Source: Proteus columbae
GTDB taxonomy: Bacteria; Pseudomonadota; Gammaproteobacteria; Enterobacterales; Enterobacteriaceae
Reading direction: 5' to 3'
Assembly (NCBI RefSeq): GCF_009914335.1
Contig: NZ_CP043925.1
Coordinates: 3,906,001 to 3,970,000 of the forward strand
Length of the DNA: 64,000 nucleotides
Shown here: piece after piece, positions 46,514-55,008 of the stretch
Numbering within the stretch: position 1 is the first letter of the stretch
How the letters are laid out: the number at the start of each line of letters is the position of its first letter
The notes under the pieces: model-generated
The model's input: only the letters and a program-made list of their open reading frames with translations
What the model was told of the DNA's origin: nothing
The model's database searches: none
Made by a program: the position numbers and the translations under genes

Positions 46514-47404
46514 TTACAGAAAATTAGCAGCTTTAAACTTCGCGAGAGCATCTGCTGTTTGCTCTGCGGTCATTGGACGTAATGGTCGACGAGGAGAGCC
46601 CACATCAATACCATGCAGTTGCATTGCCACTTTTCCTGCCGCAACGCCGCCGTATTCGACTAACACACGAATAATCGCAATCACTTTATCCATGCAAGCG
46701 GTCACACCTTCATGATCACCCGCTTTGAATTTTTCAATAATTTCAAGGTATAAGGGAGCTGCATAGTTATAAGTACTGCCGACTGCACTTAATGCACCGC
46801 AGGCTAATCCAGCAGGAATAAATTCATCAACCCCAAATGGGATGTCATATTTTCCACCATCTACACGTAAGCAACGCTGGAATTCATACATATCAGGAGA
46901 GTTAAATTTCATACCTGATAGATTTGGGATAGCTTTACCCGCAGCTTGTAAGAATTTTTCCATATCAATGCTTAAGCCTGACATCGTGGAATGATAATAA
47001 TAAAAACCTTTTGATGGCGCACTGGCGGCGGCTAAACGGCAATATTCAACCAAATCATCAACATTGCCTGGCTTAAAGAAACAAGGACCAATCACTGATG
47101 TTGCTTTGATATCTAATGTCTCAGCATGGCGAGCAAGTTCTAGTGTATCCGCAATGCTTAATGCACCCGTGTGAATAATAAGGTCTAGTTTACCCTGACT
47201 GGCATCAACCCAGCGTTCAGCTACCTTCTTACGTTCTTCAACAGAGCAATGAATACCTTCACCCGTTGTTCCTAATACATAAGCACCCGTCACACCGCTT
47301 GCTATAAGATGTTTTGCTATCTCATCAATGACAGGATAATTAACGCTACCGTCAGTCGCAAATGGGGTATGAGGCGCGGCAATCAGTCCAGAGAGTTTGT
47401 TCAT
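46514..47404 (-). CDS. nanA: N-acetylneuraminate lyase NanA
   Basis: The start was placed at the ATG at 47404 (AAGGAAGTGATC upstream) giving 296 residues. It is a class I aldolase that splits sialic acid into N-acetylmannosamine and pyruvate in the cytosol. The pyruvate-binding loop GTTGEG (48-53), the catalytic Tyr in FYYYHSTMSG and the Schiff-base Lys in SGMKFNSPD are present. It is related to the Haemophilus-type NanA. It is transcribed leftward after a site resembling the operator elements at nanE and nanM. Confidence 0.95.
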   Translation of the reverse strand: MNKLSGLIAAPHTPFATDGSVNYPVIDEIAKHLIASGVTGAYVLGTTGEGIHCSVEERKKVAERWVDASQGKLDLIIHTGALSIADTLELARHAETLDIKATSVIGPCFFKPGNVDDLVEYCRLAAASAPSKGFYYYHSTMSGLSIDMEKFLQAAGKAIPNLSGMKFNSPDMYEFQRCLRVDGGKYDIPFGVDEFIPAGLACGALSAVGSTYNYAAPLYLEIIEKFKAGDHEGVTACMDKVIAIIRVLVEYGGVAAGKVAMQLHGIDVGSPRRPLRPMTAEQTADALAKFKAANFL

Positions 47405-47425
47405 GATCACTTCCTTTGGAGGTTA

Positions 47426-47452
47426 ATTTCTTTATTGTTTAATTTATGGAGT
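47426..47452 (-). promoter_or_regulatory. Degenerate nan operator before nanA (ATTTC-N17-GGAGT)
   Basis: The right half GGAGTTTGACTC matches the nanE and nanM elements, and the spacing of 17 is kept, but the left half reads ATTTC instead of ACTCC. It lies 22 bases before the nanA start. Confidence 0.55.
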
Positions 47453-47576
47453 TTGACTCTATATTAGAGAGCTACACTTCAGAACGCAATAACGAAATGA
47501 GCGTTAAAGGAAGAGAAAAATGAAAGTGTGATCTTTCGCCAATTTTCGCAAAAAATCACACAATGCAGAAATGAGC

Positions 47577-48464
47577 TTACGCGGAATGAGTCTGTTTTAA
47601 CGCATTCAGTGTTCGTAGTTTTTGCTCCTTGACCATTTCTGGTTGAGCTTGAACTAACAAGGTATAGAGGAGATCCAACACAAAGAGTTGTGCTGTTTTT
47701 GTGCCAATAGAGTCGCCTTGCAATTTCCCTTGTCGATTACCATTAATCAAATGGTAGTCCGCATGTTCCATAATCTGTGAACCCAAATTATGAGTCAGTG
47801 CAATGGTATGGGCTCCCGCTTCTTTTGCCAATTTAAGGGAATGAACCGTTTCTGGTGAATTACCTGAGTGGCTAATACCAATAGCAACATCACCCGGTTT
47901 TAATAACGAGGCTTGCATATACATAAAATGGTTATTTGTCACCGCATCAACACGATAACCAATTCGCATTAATTTATTTTTTAGATCTTCCGCCGTTATA
48001 CCTGAAGAACCAACACCACAGATAAAAATATAATTTGCTGACAATAAAGCATCTACAGCGCCTTGAACTTGCTTCATATCGAGCAGATTCAATGTCTCTG
48101 ATAGTACGTTATTAATCGTTGCTTGAAGTTTTAAACCAATGGTATGGATATCGTCTTGATGAGTGACTTCTGCATCAAGAATAGGTGACTCTTCATTATC
48201 AGAGGTCGCCATTTCAATCGCCAAATCCATTTTAAAATCTTGAAACCCTTTATAACCCAAAGTACGACAAAAACGCACAACCGTCGCTTCACCCGCTTTT
48301 GTCGCTTGTGAAAGTTGAGCAATAGAGAGCTGAGTAACTTCTGTAGGATGGAACAGGATATAGTCTGCAATACGCTGTGATACTCGCGTTAGACTATTTT
48401 TCATTGCGCCTAGCGTATCAAGTATTTTACCCGGCTTTAATCGGGTCGTTGCCTGTTCTGTCAT
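47577..48464 (-). CDS. RpiR-family regulator of sialic acid genes (SiaR-like)
   Basis: The start was set at MTEQATTRLKPGK (48464) with AAGGATAATCTCC before it; 295 residues. The N-terminal HTH_6 domain (MKNSLTRVSQRIADYILFHPTEVTQLSIAQLSQATKAGEATVVRFCRTLGYKGFQDFK) is followed by a SIS sugar-phosphate domain (FICGVGSSGITAEDLKNKLMRIG, GISHSGNSPETV). The Haemophilus regulator SiaR has this architecture and responds to glucosamine-6-phosphate; I infer the same role here from location. The likely sites are the ACTCC-N17-GGAGT elements. It is not the FadR-type NanR of E. coli. Confidence 0.83.
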   Translation of the reverse strand: MTEQATTRLKPGKILDTLGAMKNSLTRVSQRIADYILFHPTEVTQLSIAQLSQATKAGEATVVRFCRTLGYKGFQDFKMDLAIEMATSDNEESPILDAEVTHQDDIHTIGLKLQATINNVLSETLNLLDMKQVQGAVDALLSANYIFICGVGSSGITAEDLKNKLMRIGYRVDAVTNNHFMYMQASLLKPGDVAIGISHSGNSPETVHSLKLAKEAGAHTIALTHNLGSQIMEHADYHLINGNRQGKLQGDSIGTKTAQLFVLDLLYTLLVQAQPEMVKEQKLRTLNALKQTHSA

Positions 48465-48575
48465 GGAGATTATCCTTGGTTGCAGAAGATACACGGAAAA
48501 AATTCTGCTAACAAGAGTACCAATTCCAACAGGTTAAAAAAAGCCTTGCTCATACAATAATATGATAATAAAAAA

Positions 48576-48631
48576 CGCTTTATTCCTTATGTCATCAGAA
48601 TACAACTTACTGATACATCAGAAATAAAGCG
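48576..48631 (-). terminator. Terminator of the nanEK-siaT-nanQ operon
   Basis: CGCTTTATT (48576-48584) pairs with AATAAAGCG (48623-48631), with an inner CATCAG/CTGATG stem; leftward it runs into TTTTTTATTA. Confidence 0.75.
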
Positions 48632-48651
48632 CTTAATAAAAACAGTAATTT

Positions 48652-49128
<477 letters not shown>

Positions 49129-49138
49129 TTATCCCCTA

Positions 49139-50629
49139 TTAATTCCCTGATGTTTCATTGTCATCTAATGAAATTTGTTTTGCTGAGGCGAAAAGAGGCG
49201 CTGTGATTGTTCCTGCTATTACCACAGACATTGCACCAATCACTCCGTAGAAAAAGAAGTTAAGATCACTGCCATAACGAGCTGCTAATACCGCAATAAT
49301 ACTGACGATAATACCCACTACGGCACTGCCTGCATTGGCACGTTTAACAAAAATACCCAGCATAAACAGACCTGTCATTGGGCCACCCATTAAACCAATC
49401 AGGCTGTTAAAAGCATCCCAAATTTCAGACTCATCAGATAAAACTAACCAAATGGCTGCAAGGCTGCTGAATACACCCGCTACGATAATCACTAATCTCG
49501 CGACTTTCATTTTTTGTTCAGCACGGCGTTCAGATTTACTTAAACGTGTGTAAATATCAGAGTTAAAACAGCTTGAGATACTGTTTAAGCTACTCGAAAT
49601 ACTCGATTGAGCCGCAGCAAAAATAGCCGCAATAATTAATCCAGCAATACCGACTGGCATTTCGGTCACAATAAATAGAGGGAGAATACCACCTGTATTA
49701 AAGCCTTCAGGTAAGAAGCTAGGATTCTGTTTGTAATACACAAACAAGGCCGAGCCGATAGCGAAGAAGAAAATAGGAATAATGGCAACTAATTTAGCGT
49801 TTGTTATCAATGTACGCTTAGTTTCTTCAATGGAATCCGTCACAATATAACGCTGTACGACATCCTGACTTGCGGTAAATTGCTGAATGTTCGCGAATAA
49901 AAATCCGATCATCAAAACAGGAATGGTGCTATCAGTCCAACTCCAACGTAATTGTGTCGCAGGGAAGAATTTATCTGCCTGTGATGTTGCTGTGAAAATT
50001 TCACTAATTCCGCCATCAACTTTAAAGCAGATCATAATAAAGATAAGCACTGCGCCACCTGATAGTAATAACCCTTGAATAACGTCAGTCCAAATAACGC
50101 CTTCAATGCCACCCATCCAAGTATAAACAATACATAGCAAGCTAATCAGCACAATTAATACTACGGGATCGATACCCATAAAAGGACGCAAAGCAAGTAC
50201 AGTTAAATAAGTAATAATTGCCACTCGACCAATATGGAATAACATAAATGAAAGGCTGGCAAATAAACGGCTGCGTATATCAAAACGCGCTTCTAAATAT
50301 TCATAAGCCGAGGTGATTTTTAATTTTCTAAAAAACGGAATATAGAAATAAAAGACTAATGGCAAAATAGCGATAGCTAAATATTGCCCAATAATGAAAG
50401 TCCAGTCTGAGGTATAAGCCTTTGCAGGAATAGACATAAACGTAATCGAGCTTAATGTGGTTGCAAAGACGGAAACACCCGCAGCCCAACCTGGAACGCG
50501 ACCTCCGCCACGGAAATAATCATCCGCGGTTTTTTGACGTTTAGAGAAATAAACACCAACGAGTAGCATTGCTGCTAAATAACCAAACAGCACTGCATAA
50601 TTAATGAAACCAAAATCATGTAATTGCAT
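49139..50629 (-). CDS. siaT: Sodium:sialic acid symporter SiaT (SSS family)
   Basis: The 496-residue transporter with 13-14 helices is close to the structurally solved Proteus mirabilis SiaT (sequence from memory, with several substitutions such as AxSQADKFFPATQLRW in the loop). It shows the conserved start MQLHDFGFINYAVLFGYLAAMLLVGVYFSKRQK and the Na+ site region ASVFATTLSSITFMSIP. It moves Neu5Ac with two Na+ ions across the inner membrane. It replaces the NanT or TRAP transporter found in other species. The start is preceded by AGGACTAAAAA. Confidence 0.95.
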   Translation of the reverse strand: MQLHDFGFINYAVLFGYLAAMLLVGVYFSKRQKTADDYFRGGGRVPGWAAGVSVFATTLSSITFMSIPAKAYTSDWTFIIGQYLAIAILPLVFYFYIPFFRKLKITSAYEYLEARFDIRSRLFASLSFMLFHIGRVAIITYLTVLALRPFMGIDPVVLIVLISLLCIVYTWMGGIEGVIWTDVIQGLLLSGGAVLIFIMICFKVDGGISEIFTATSQADKFFPATQLRWSWTDSTIPVLMIGFLFANIQQFTASQDVVQRYIVTDSIEETKRTLITNAKLVAIIPIFFFAIGSALFVYYKQNPSFLPEGFNTGGILPLFIVTEMPVGIAGLIIAAIFAAAQSSISSSLNSISSCFNSDIYTRLSKSERRAEQKMKVARLVIIVAGVFSSLAAIWLVLSDESEIWDAFNSLIGLMGGPMTGLFMLGIFVKRANAGSAVVGIIVSIIAVLAARYGSDLNFFFYGVIGAMSVVIAGTITAPLFASAKQISLDDNETSGN

Positions 50630-50679
50630 TTTTTAGTCCTGCCATATGTAGGGTAAAAGGTAAGTTTTACGACAGTTTT

Positions 50680-51549
50680 TTATTGCTCTCTAGCCCACAG
50701 GACAGCGCCCCAGAGCCCGGCATCATGATGGTAGTGAGCCGATAATATCGGCACTTGTAATGCTAATGGCTGTTGTGTCATGGCTGCTTGAACGAGTTCT
50801 ATATACCCTTTCGCTAGCCCAACACTACCGCCAAGAACGACACAATCGGCATCGGTTGTTGCTTTGATATCTGTCACCAAATTTGCAATTGTGTTTGCTG
50901 AGTGCTCAATAATTGATTTTGCTTGTGAATTTCCCTGATGAAAGGCAGCAAAAATCGCTTTAGCATCTTTTCCTGCAAGCTCTCCAGTTGCCTGTGCGGC
51001 AATCGCACGACCTGAAGCGATAGCTTCAACGCAACCATAGCGACCACAGCCACAACGTGGGCCATGAGGATCTGCTAAGGTGTGACCTAAATGGCCTGCA
51101 ATACCTCGTTTCCCTGTAAAAAGTTGTCCTTGTTGAATAACGCCACCGCCAACACCTGTCGATACAGTGATAAACGCCATATCAGAAATAGTTTCTCGAC
51201 GATAATCATATTCAGCCCATGTTGCAGCTTGAGCATCATTCAGTAACCAACATGGCAACCCCGTGATCGCAGATAACGTTTCTTTTAAAGGAAAATCCTT
51301 TAATCCGCCTAAATTATCTGGATTCAGAGCCGTTAAAATGCCATTACAAATAATGCCTGTTGATGCAACGGCAACACTATCAGCATGGTTTTTTAGTGGT
51401 GTCGTAATAGCAACGAGTGCTTCATAAAGTTGTGTTGGTGATGCACTTGCGGGTGTGGTGATCTGCGTATGTTGTGTCAATTGGTTATCTCGGCTAATTA
51501 ATGCTGCCGAAATTTTTGTTCCTCCAATATCAATGGCTAATGTATTCAT
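50680..51549 (-). CDS. nanK: N-acetylmannosamine kinase NanK (ROK)
   Basis: The 289-residue ROK kinase phosphorylates ManNAc to ManNAc-6-phosphate with ATP. It carries the ATP motif [15 protein letters not shown] at the start, [27 protein letters not shown] with the catalytic loop, and the zinc motif [15 protein letters not shown]. The start overlaps the nanE stop by four bases (ATGA), so the two are coupled. Good match in length to E. coli NanK (291). Confidence 0.94.
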   Translation of the reverse strand: MNTLAIDIGGTKISAALISRDNQLTQHTQITTPASASPTQLYEALVAITTPLKNHADSVAVASTGIICNGILTALNPDNLGGLKDFPLKETLSAITGLPCWLLNDAQAATWAEYDYRRETISDMAFITVSTGVGGGVIQQGQLFTGKRGIAGHLGHTLADPHGPRCGCGRYGCVEAIASGRAIAAQATGELAGKDAKAIFAAFHQGNSQAKSIIEHSANTIANLVTDIKATTDADCVVLGGSVGLAKGYIELVQAAMTQQPLALQVPILSAHYHHDAGLWGAVLWAREQ

Positions 51550-52244
51550 TTATCTAACTCCTGCTGCCACTTTAATGCTTGAGTGAACCAATCACAGACA
51601 TGCTCAAGACGTGTTAATGCAGAGCCTACAGTGACAGCCCAAGCACCCGCGTGCATACCTCTTGCTGCCATCATCGGTGTGTTATAACGCCCTTCAGCAA
51701 TCACTCGGCATCCTTTTTCAGCCAATGCAGTGACCAGCTGTAAATCAGGCAGCTTTGGTATTTCGCCACCGGTATAGCCCGACATCGTTGAACCAATAAA
51801 TTCAGTGCCCAACTCTTGGCAATACATGCCTTCGTCAAAGGTGGCGCAATCCGCCATCGCCAATTTTCCTAAACGATGAATATGAGCTAATAACGTTTTC
51901 ACGGGTACAGGACGCACACGATCAGTACCATCAAAAGCAATAATATCTGCACCTGCGGTGGCTAATTCTTCAATATCACTGAGCCACGGTGTGATCCTTA
52001 CAGGACTATCAGGCAAATCACGCTTCACAATGCCAATAATCGGCACATCAATAAGAGGACGCGTTGCTTTTAAATTATCAATTCCCTCAATACGTACTGC
52101 GATTGCACCTGCATTTACTGCGGCTTGAGCCATAGCAGCGACAATTTCGGGCTTATCCATTGGACTATTATCAACGGGCTGGCAAGACACGATTAATCCG
52201 CCCTTTTGCTGAATATCCTTAGTCATTTTTTCAATTAGCGCCAT
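51546..52244 (-). CDS. nanE: N-acetylmannosamine-6-phosphate 2-epimerase NanE
   Basis: The 232-residue TIM barrel converts ManNAc-6-phosphate to GlcNAc-6-phosphate. Family motifs are [51 protein letters not shown] and the phosphate-binding [10 protein letters not shown] and [11 protein letters not shown]. First gene of the operon nanE-nanK-siaT-nanQ; the operator element at 52278 and a CRP-like site at 52334 precede it. Confidence 0.95.
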   Translation of the reverse strand: MALIEKMTKDIQQKGGLIVSCQPVDNSPMDKPEIVAAMAQAAVNAGAIAVRIEGIDNLKATRPLIDVPIIGIVKRDLPDSPVRITPWLSDIEELATAGADIIAFDGTDRVRPVPVKTLLAHIHRLGKLAMADCATFDEGMYCQELGTEFIGSTMSGYTGGEIPKLPDLQLVTALAEKGCRVIAEGRYNTPMMAARGMHAGAWAVTVGSALTRLEHVCDWFTQALKWQQELDK

Positions 52245-52277
52245 TTTGAACTCACTGTTCTCTTCTTTTGAAATACA

Positions 52278-52304
52278 ACTCCAAATTATAATATTTTACG
52301 GAGT
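52278..52304 (-). promoter_or_regulatory. nan operator before nanE (ACTCC-N17-GGAGT)
   Basis: ACTCC at 52278-52282 and GGAGT at 52300-52304 form an inverted repeat around 17 AT-rich bases. The same arrangement with the same spacing occurs before nanM. It begins 34 bases upstream of the nanE start, over the expected promoter. Confidence 0.7.
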
Positions 52305-52333
52305 TTAATTTCTCAATCAAAAAAATAACAATT

Positions 52334-52349
52334 TGTGAAGAAGATCAAA
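52334..52349 (-). promoter_or_regulatory. CRP-like site before nanE
   Basis: TGTGA-AGAAGA-TCAAA matches the CRP consensus TGTGA-N6-TCACA at nine of ten positions. A near-identical site with the same order relative to the operator lies before nanM. Confidence 0.6.
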
Positions 52350-52396
52350 CAATAACCACAGCCATATAACCAACTGATAAATAAACAAAATAAAAA

Positions 52397-52424
52397 GGAA
52401 GAATGATGTCTCCACCACTCTTCC
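52397..52424 (-). terminator. Terminator of nanMC
   Basis: GGAAGA (52397-52402) pairs with TCTTCC (52419-52424); runs of T on both strands follow. It separates the nanC end from the nanE promoter. Confidence 0.75.
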
Positions 52425-52455
52425 TGTTTTTTTACTTTGTTTTCATTAAGTAAAA

Positions 52456-53151
52456 TCAGAAATGGAACTGCAACCCAACACGATAACGCGTCTGACGAGC
52501 ATCACTAAGTGGGCTTACTGCCATGTTGCCAATTTCAATATAAGGCGTGAATGTACTGTTGATTTGATAAGAGAAAGCGACGTTATGCTCATAATTACGT
52601 TTTTTATTATCGTATTTTATGGCATCGCTATACATTTGCGTGTAGTCATATTCCACTTTAAATTTGTTATATTTATAACCAATAAAACCATCAAAACGAT
52701 TTGTCTTTTCGTCATCAACACCTTGTTTTGTTTTACGGGCATAATCAAAACGATAACGCCCTGCAATATATAAACCACTATCAAAATTATATTGTGCTTT
52801 TAAATAAGGTTTATATATAGAAGTATCGGTAACTGTTTCGAAAATAAGACCGGGCTGTAATGTGACATTATTATTTAATTTATGATTGTAGCTTAATCCC
52901 ATTTCAATGGCATTATTAACAACATCACTAAATAATTTATCTTTTTCACCATCAACACCACCTGATTTGACACTCGCATCAATATAAAAACCAATGCCAT
53001 TTGAAAAAGAATGAATAAATGCAATTCTATCTTTATTAATTCGTGTCGAATCTGCATATTCATGACGGAAGTCTAATGTAGTCGCATATAATTGAGATGA
53101 CATTAATAAAGTACAGCATGCCAATAAAAGTTTTTTCTTTTTATTTGCCAT
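52456..53151 (-). CDS. nanC: Sialic-acid-inducible outer membrane porin NanC (KdgM family)
   Basis: The 231 residues include a signal peptide (KKKLLLACCTLLMSSQLYA, cleaved before TTLDFRHEY) and a 12-stranded barrel pattern. TLDFRHEYADSTRINKDRIAFIHSF at the start and RYRVGLQFHF at the end match the KdgM/NanC porins (E. coli NanC is 238 residues). It lets sialic acid cross the outer membrane. It follows nanM in the same operon after an 80-base gap with a hairpin (CCCTGA/TCAGGG at 53177-53193). Confidence 0.88.
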   Translation of the reverse strand: MANKKKKLLLACCTLLMSSQLYATTLDFRHEYADSTRINKDRIAFIHSFSNGIGFYIDASVKSGGVDGEKDKLFSDVVNNAIEMGLSYNHKLNNNVTLQPGLIFETVTDTSIYKPYLKAQYNFDSGLYIAGRYRFDYARKTKQGVDDEKTNRFDGFIGYKYNKFKVEYDYTQMYSDAIKYDNKKRNYEHNVAFSYQINSTFTPYIEIGNMAVSPLSDARQTRYRVGLQFHF

Positions 53152-53231
53152 AATATTTACCTAAATAGGTAAGACTCCCTGAATAAATCAGGGGCCTTAA
53201 TGGGTTATTTTAATTTATATGTAGGGAGAGA

Positions 53232-54389
53232 TTATTCAATAATTAATTGTTTATCTTTCATCGTTAAAGTAATAACTGAATTAACAGCTTCACCTTTATT
53301 TGTTTCACCTCCAATTAAATAAAGTGAATTATCATGTGAGATAGTGACACCATAGCCAAGAGGAAGAGGTAATTCGCCAATGACTTTCCATTGATTATTA
53401 ATAAAGCCATAAATTTCTTTATGCCACGTTTTTTCTAGTCCTTGATGCGCAAAATAATGTTGCTGTGCATAGTTTGCCTGAGAACCCGGAAAATTTGCCC
53501 CTCCAGCAACCAGCAAGGTGTGCATGCTGTAACCCGCAAATGCACCTGCTAAGCCGTCTTGTTGCTGATCAGGTGTAGGATTTGGTAGCTTTTGTGCTAC
53601 CGTGTTCCATTGTAATTGATTGTTTTTAAATATCGCTATTTGCACTTCACTGGTTCGTAATCCCGGTTTTATTTCACCATTTATTAAGGTGATTTTATTA
53701 CCATCATAAGCTAATGCCGAACCCGCCGTTCCATTAAATGGCATAACACCTAATAATCGCCATTGATTACTTTCAGCGTTATATTCCATTATATTTCGAT
53801 TAAAGAAGTAACCTTCCGCAGGTTTATTAAAATAATCACTGATGACTTTTTTATTTTCAGATCCATTCTCTTTGGTACGGTTTAAATCAACAAAGTAACC
53901 ATCAAAAATTTGTTGATTAACACCACCAAGAATAATAGCTTCATGGTTGTTAATATTAATACCAGCATGCCCAACTAATCCGTAAGGCGCCCGCGTATTC
54001 ACTTTTTCCCATTTATTTTCTTTAGGTAAATAACGATAAACTTCTGTGAGTGCACTAATAGTTTCACTCTCTTTATTTTCTTTTCCCGCACCACCAAATA
54101 CATAAATATCGTTATTTAATGCTAGTGCAATGGCCTGATCTCTTTGTGTACCAGGAAAGTCTGCTATTTTTTCCCATTGTTTTGTTTGATTATTAAGATC
54201 AAGCTTATACCAAGATTTTCCTGCTGTGCCTAAACCAATATAAATAACATTTTTGTTGATTGTTCCTGCCCCACTTTTAAATGTGACAGGTAAGTTAGGA
54301 AGTTTTTCTGCAAAGCTAGTAGAGGTGAATATTGCTGACACTAGCATTACAGAGAGACAGGCGTAAGATATTTTCTTTATTCTGTTCAT
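53232..54389 (-). CDS. nanM: N-acetylneuraminate epimerase NanM
   Basis: The 385-residue periplasmic protein has a signal peptide (ISYACLSVMLVSAIFTSTSFA) and a six-bladed Kelch propeller: repeats with GG doublets are visible (IYVFGGAGKENKE, EAIILGGVNQQIF, TLLVAGGANFPGS, LYLIGGETNKGE). It mutarotates alpha- to beta-Neu5Ac so that uptake is fast. First in the transcript with nanC; operator at 54446 and CRP-like site at 54500 lie upstream. It is somewhat longer than E. coli NanM (368). Confidence 0.92.
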   Translation of the reverse strand: MNRIKKISYACLSVMLVSAIFTSTSFAEKLPNLPVTFKSGAGTINKNVIYIGLGTAGKSWYKLDLNNQTKQWEKIADFPGTQRDQAIALALNNDIYVFGGAGKENKESETISALTEVYRYLPKENKWEKVNTRAPYGLVGHAGININNHEAIILGGVNQQIFDGYFVDLNRTKENGSENKKVISDYFNKPAEGYFFNRNIMEYNAESNQWRLLGVMPFNGTAGSALAYDGNKITLINGEIKPGLRTSEVQIAIFKNNQLQWNTVAQKLPNPTPDQQQDGLAGAFAGYSMHTLLVAGGANFPGSQANYAQQHYFAHQGLEKTWHKEIYGFINNQWKVIGELPLPLGYGVTISHDNSLYLIGGETNKGEAVNSVITLTMKDKQLIIE

Positions 54390-54445
54390 ACTTATTAGCT
54401 CTTATTATTGTCATCAAGTAGGGTGTTTTTTGTATATTGAAGATC

Positions 54446-54472
54446 ACTCCAATATATAATTATTTTCGGAGT
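54446..54472 (-). promoter_or_regulatory. nan operator before nanM (ACTCC-N17-GGAGT)
   Basis: ACTCC (54446-54450) and GGAGT (54468-54472) around 17 AT-rich bases. Sequence and spacing equal the nanE element; it begins 57 bases from the nanM start. Confidence 0.7.
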
Positions 54473-54499
54473 TAAACTTCAAATCGATCTTTTCTGAAT

Positions 54500-54515
54500 T
54501 GTGAAGACGATCAAA
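54500..54515 (-). promoter_or_regulatory. CRP-like site before nanM
   Basis: TGTGA-AGACGA-TCAAA, nine of ten positions as CRP. It sits 28 bases beyond the operator, like the nanE pair (30 bases). Confidence 0.6.
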
Positions 54516-55008
54516 ATGTCTATTTTTTAGCCTTATATTTTTATAACTTTCCTTAAATCAAATTTAAGAATAAAAATCTGATATTGGAATAAAAGATAGT
54601 CACAATAATTTATTGTTGAGATTTTATGCAGAATATAATGTTACTTCTTTTACAGTAAAATTTTTTATAAAAGAGATAAAAATGGAGTTTTATTTCAAGA
54701 GCCTTTTTAATCGATTTAATACCCATTTTCACCTTGTGGGCTAATTGAAAAATTAGTTATTTAACATGATGGAAATTAAACTAAATTGTTATTTTTTAAT
54801 ATAATTTGTATCCGCATTGTTAGTATGGATTTATTTTTTTTCCTCGTTATAATCACCAACGTCATTTTAAGTAGTAGTTCATCACATTGAGTTCACAAAA
54901 CGATACTCAGGTCTGTCTTGAATGATTGAAAAATGAAATCGTATCTTTACTGGACGTTTTTTAAACGCCCGGTACGGGTGTTATTTATCAATTAACAAGG
55001 AGACTCTG
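54516..55008. other. AT-rich gap between nanM and fdoG
   Basis: About 490 bases with no supported gene. It is very AT-rich from 54530 to 54850. I find no perfect FNR or NarL pair, though ATCAA halves occur. The stretch GTACGGGTGTT (54970-54982) pairs partly with the sequence around GGACGTTTTTTAAACGCCCGG, a short hairpin (CGTTTTTTAAACG) near 54955 that could be a terminator or leader element. The fdoG SD AAGGAGACTCTG lies at the end. Confidence 0.4.
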
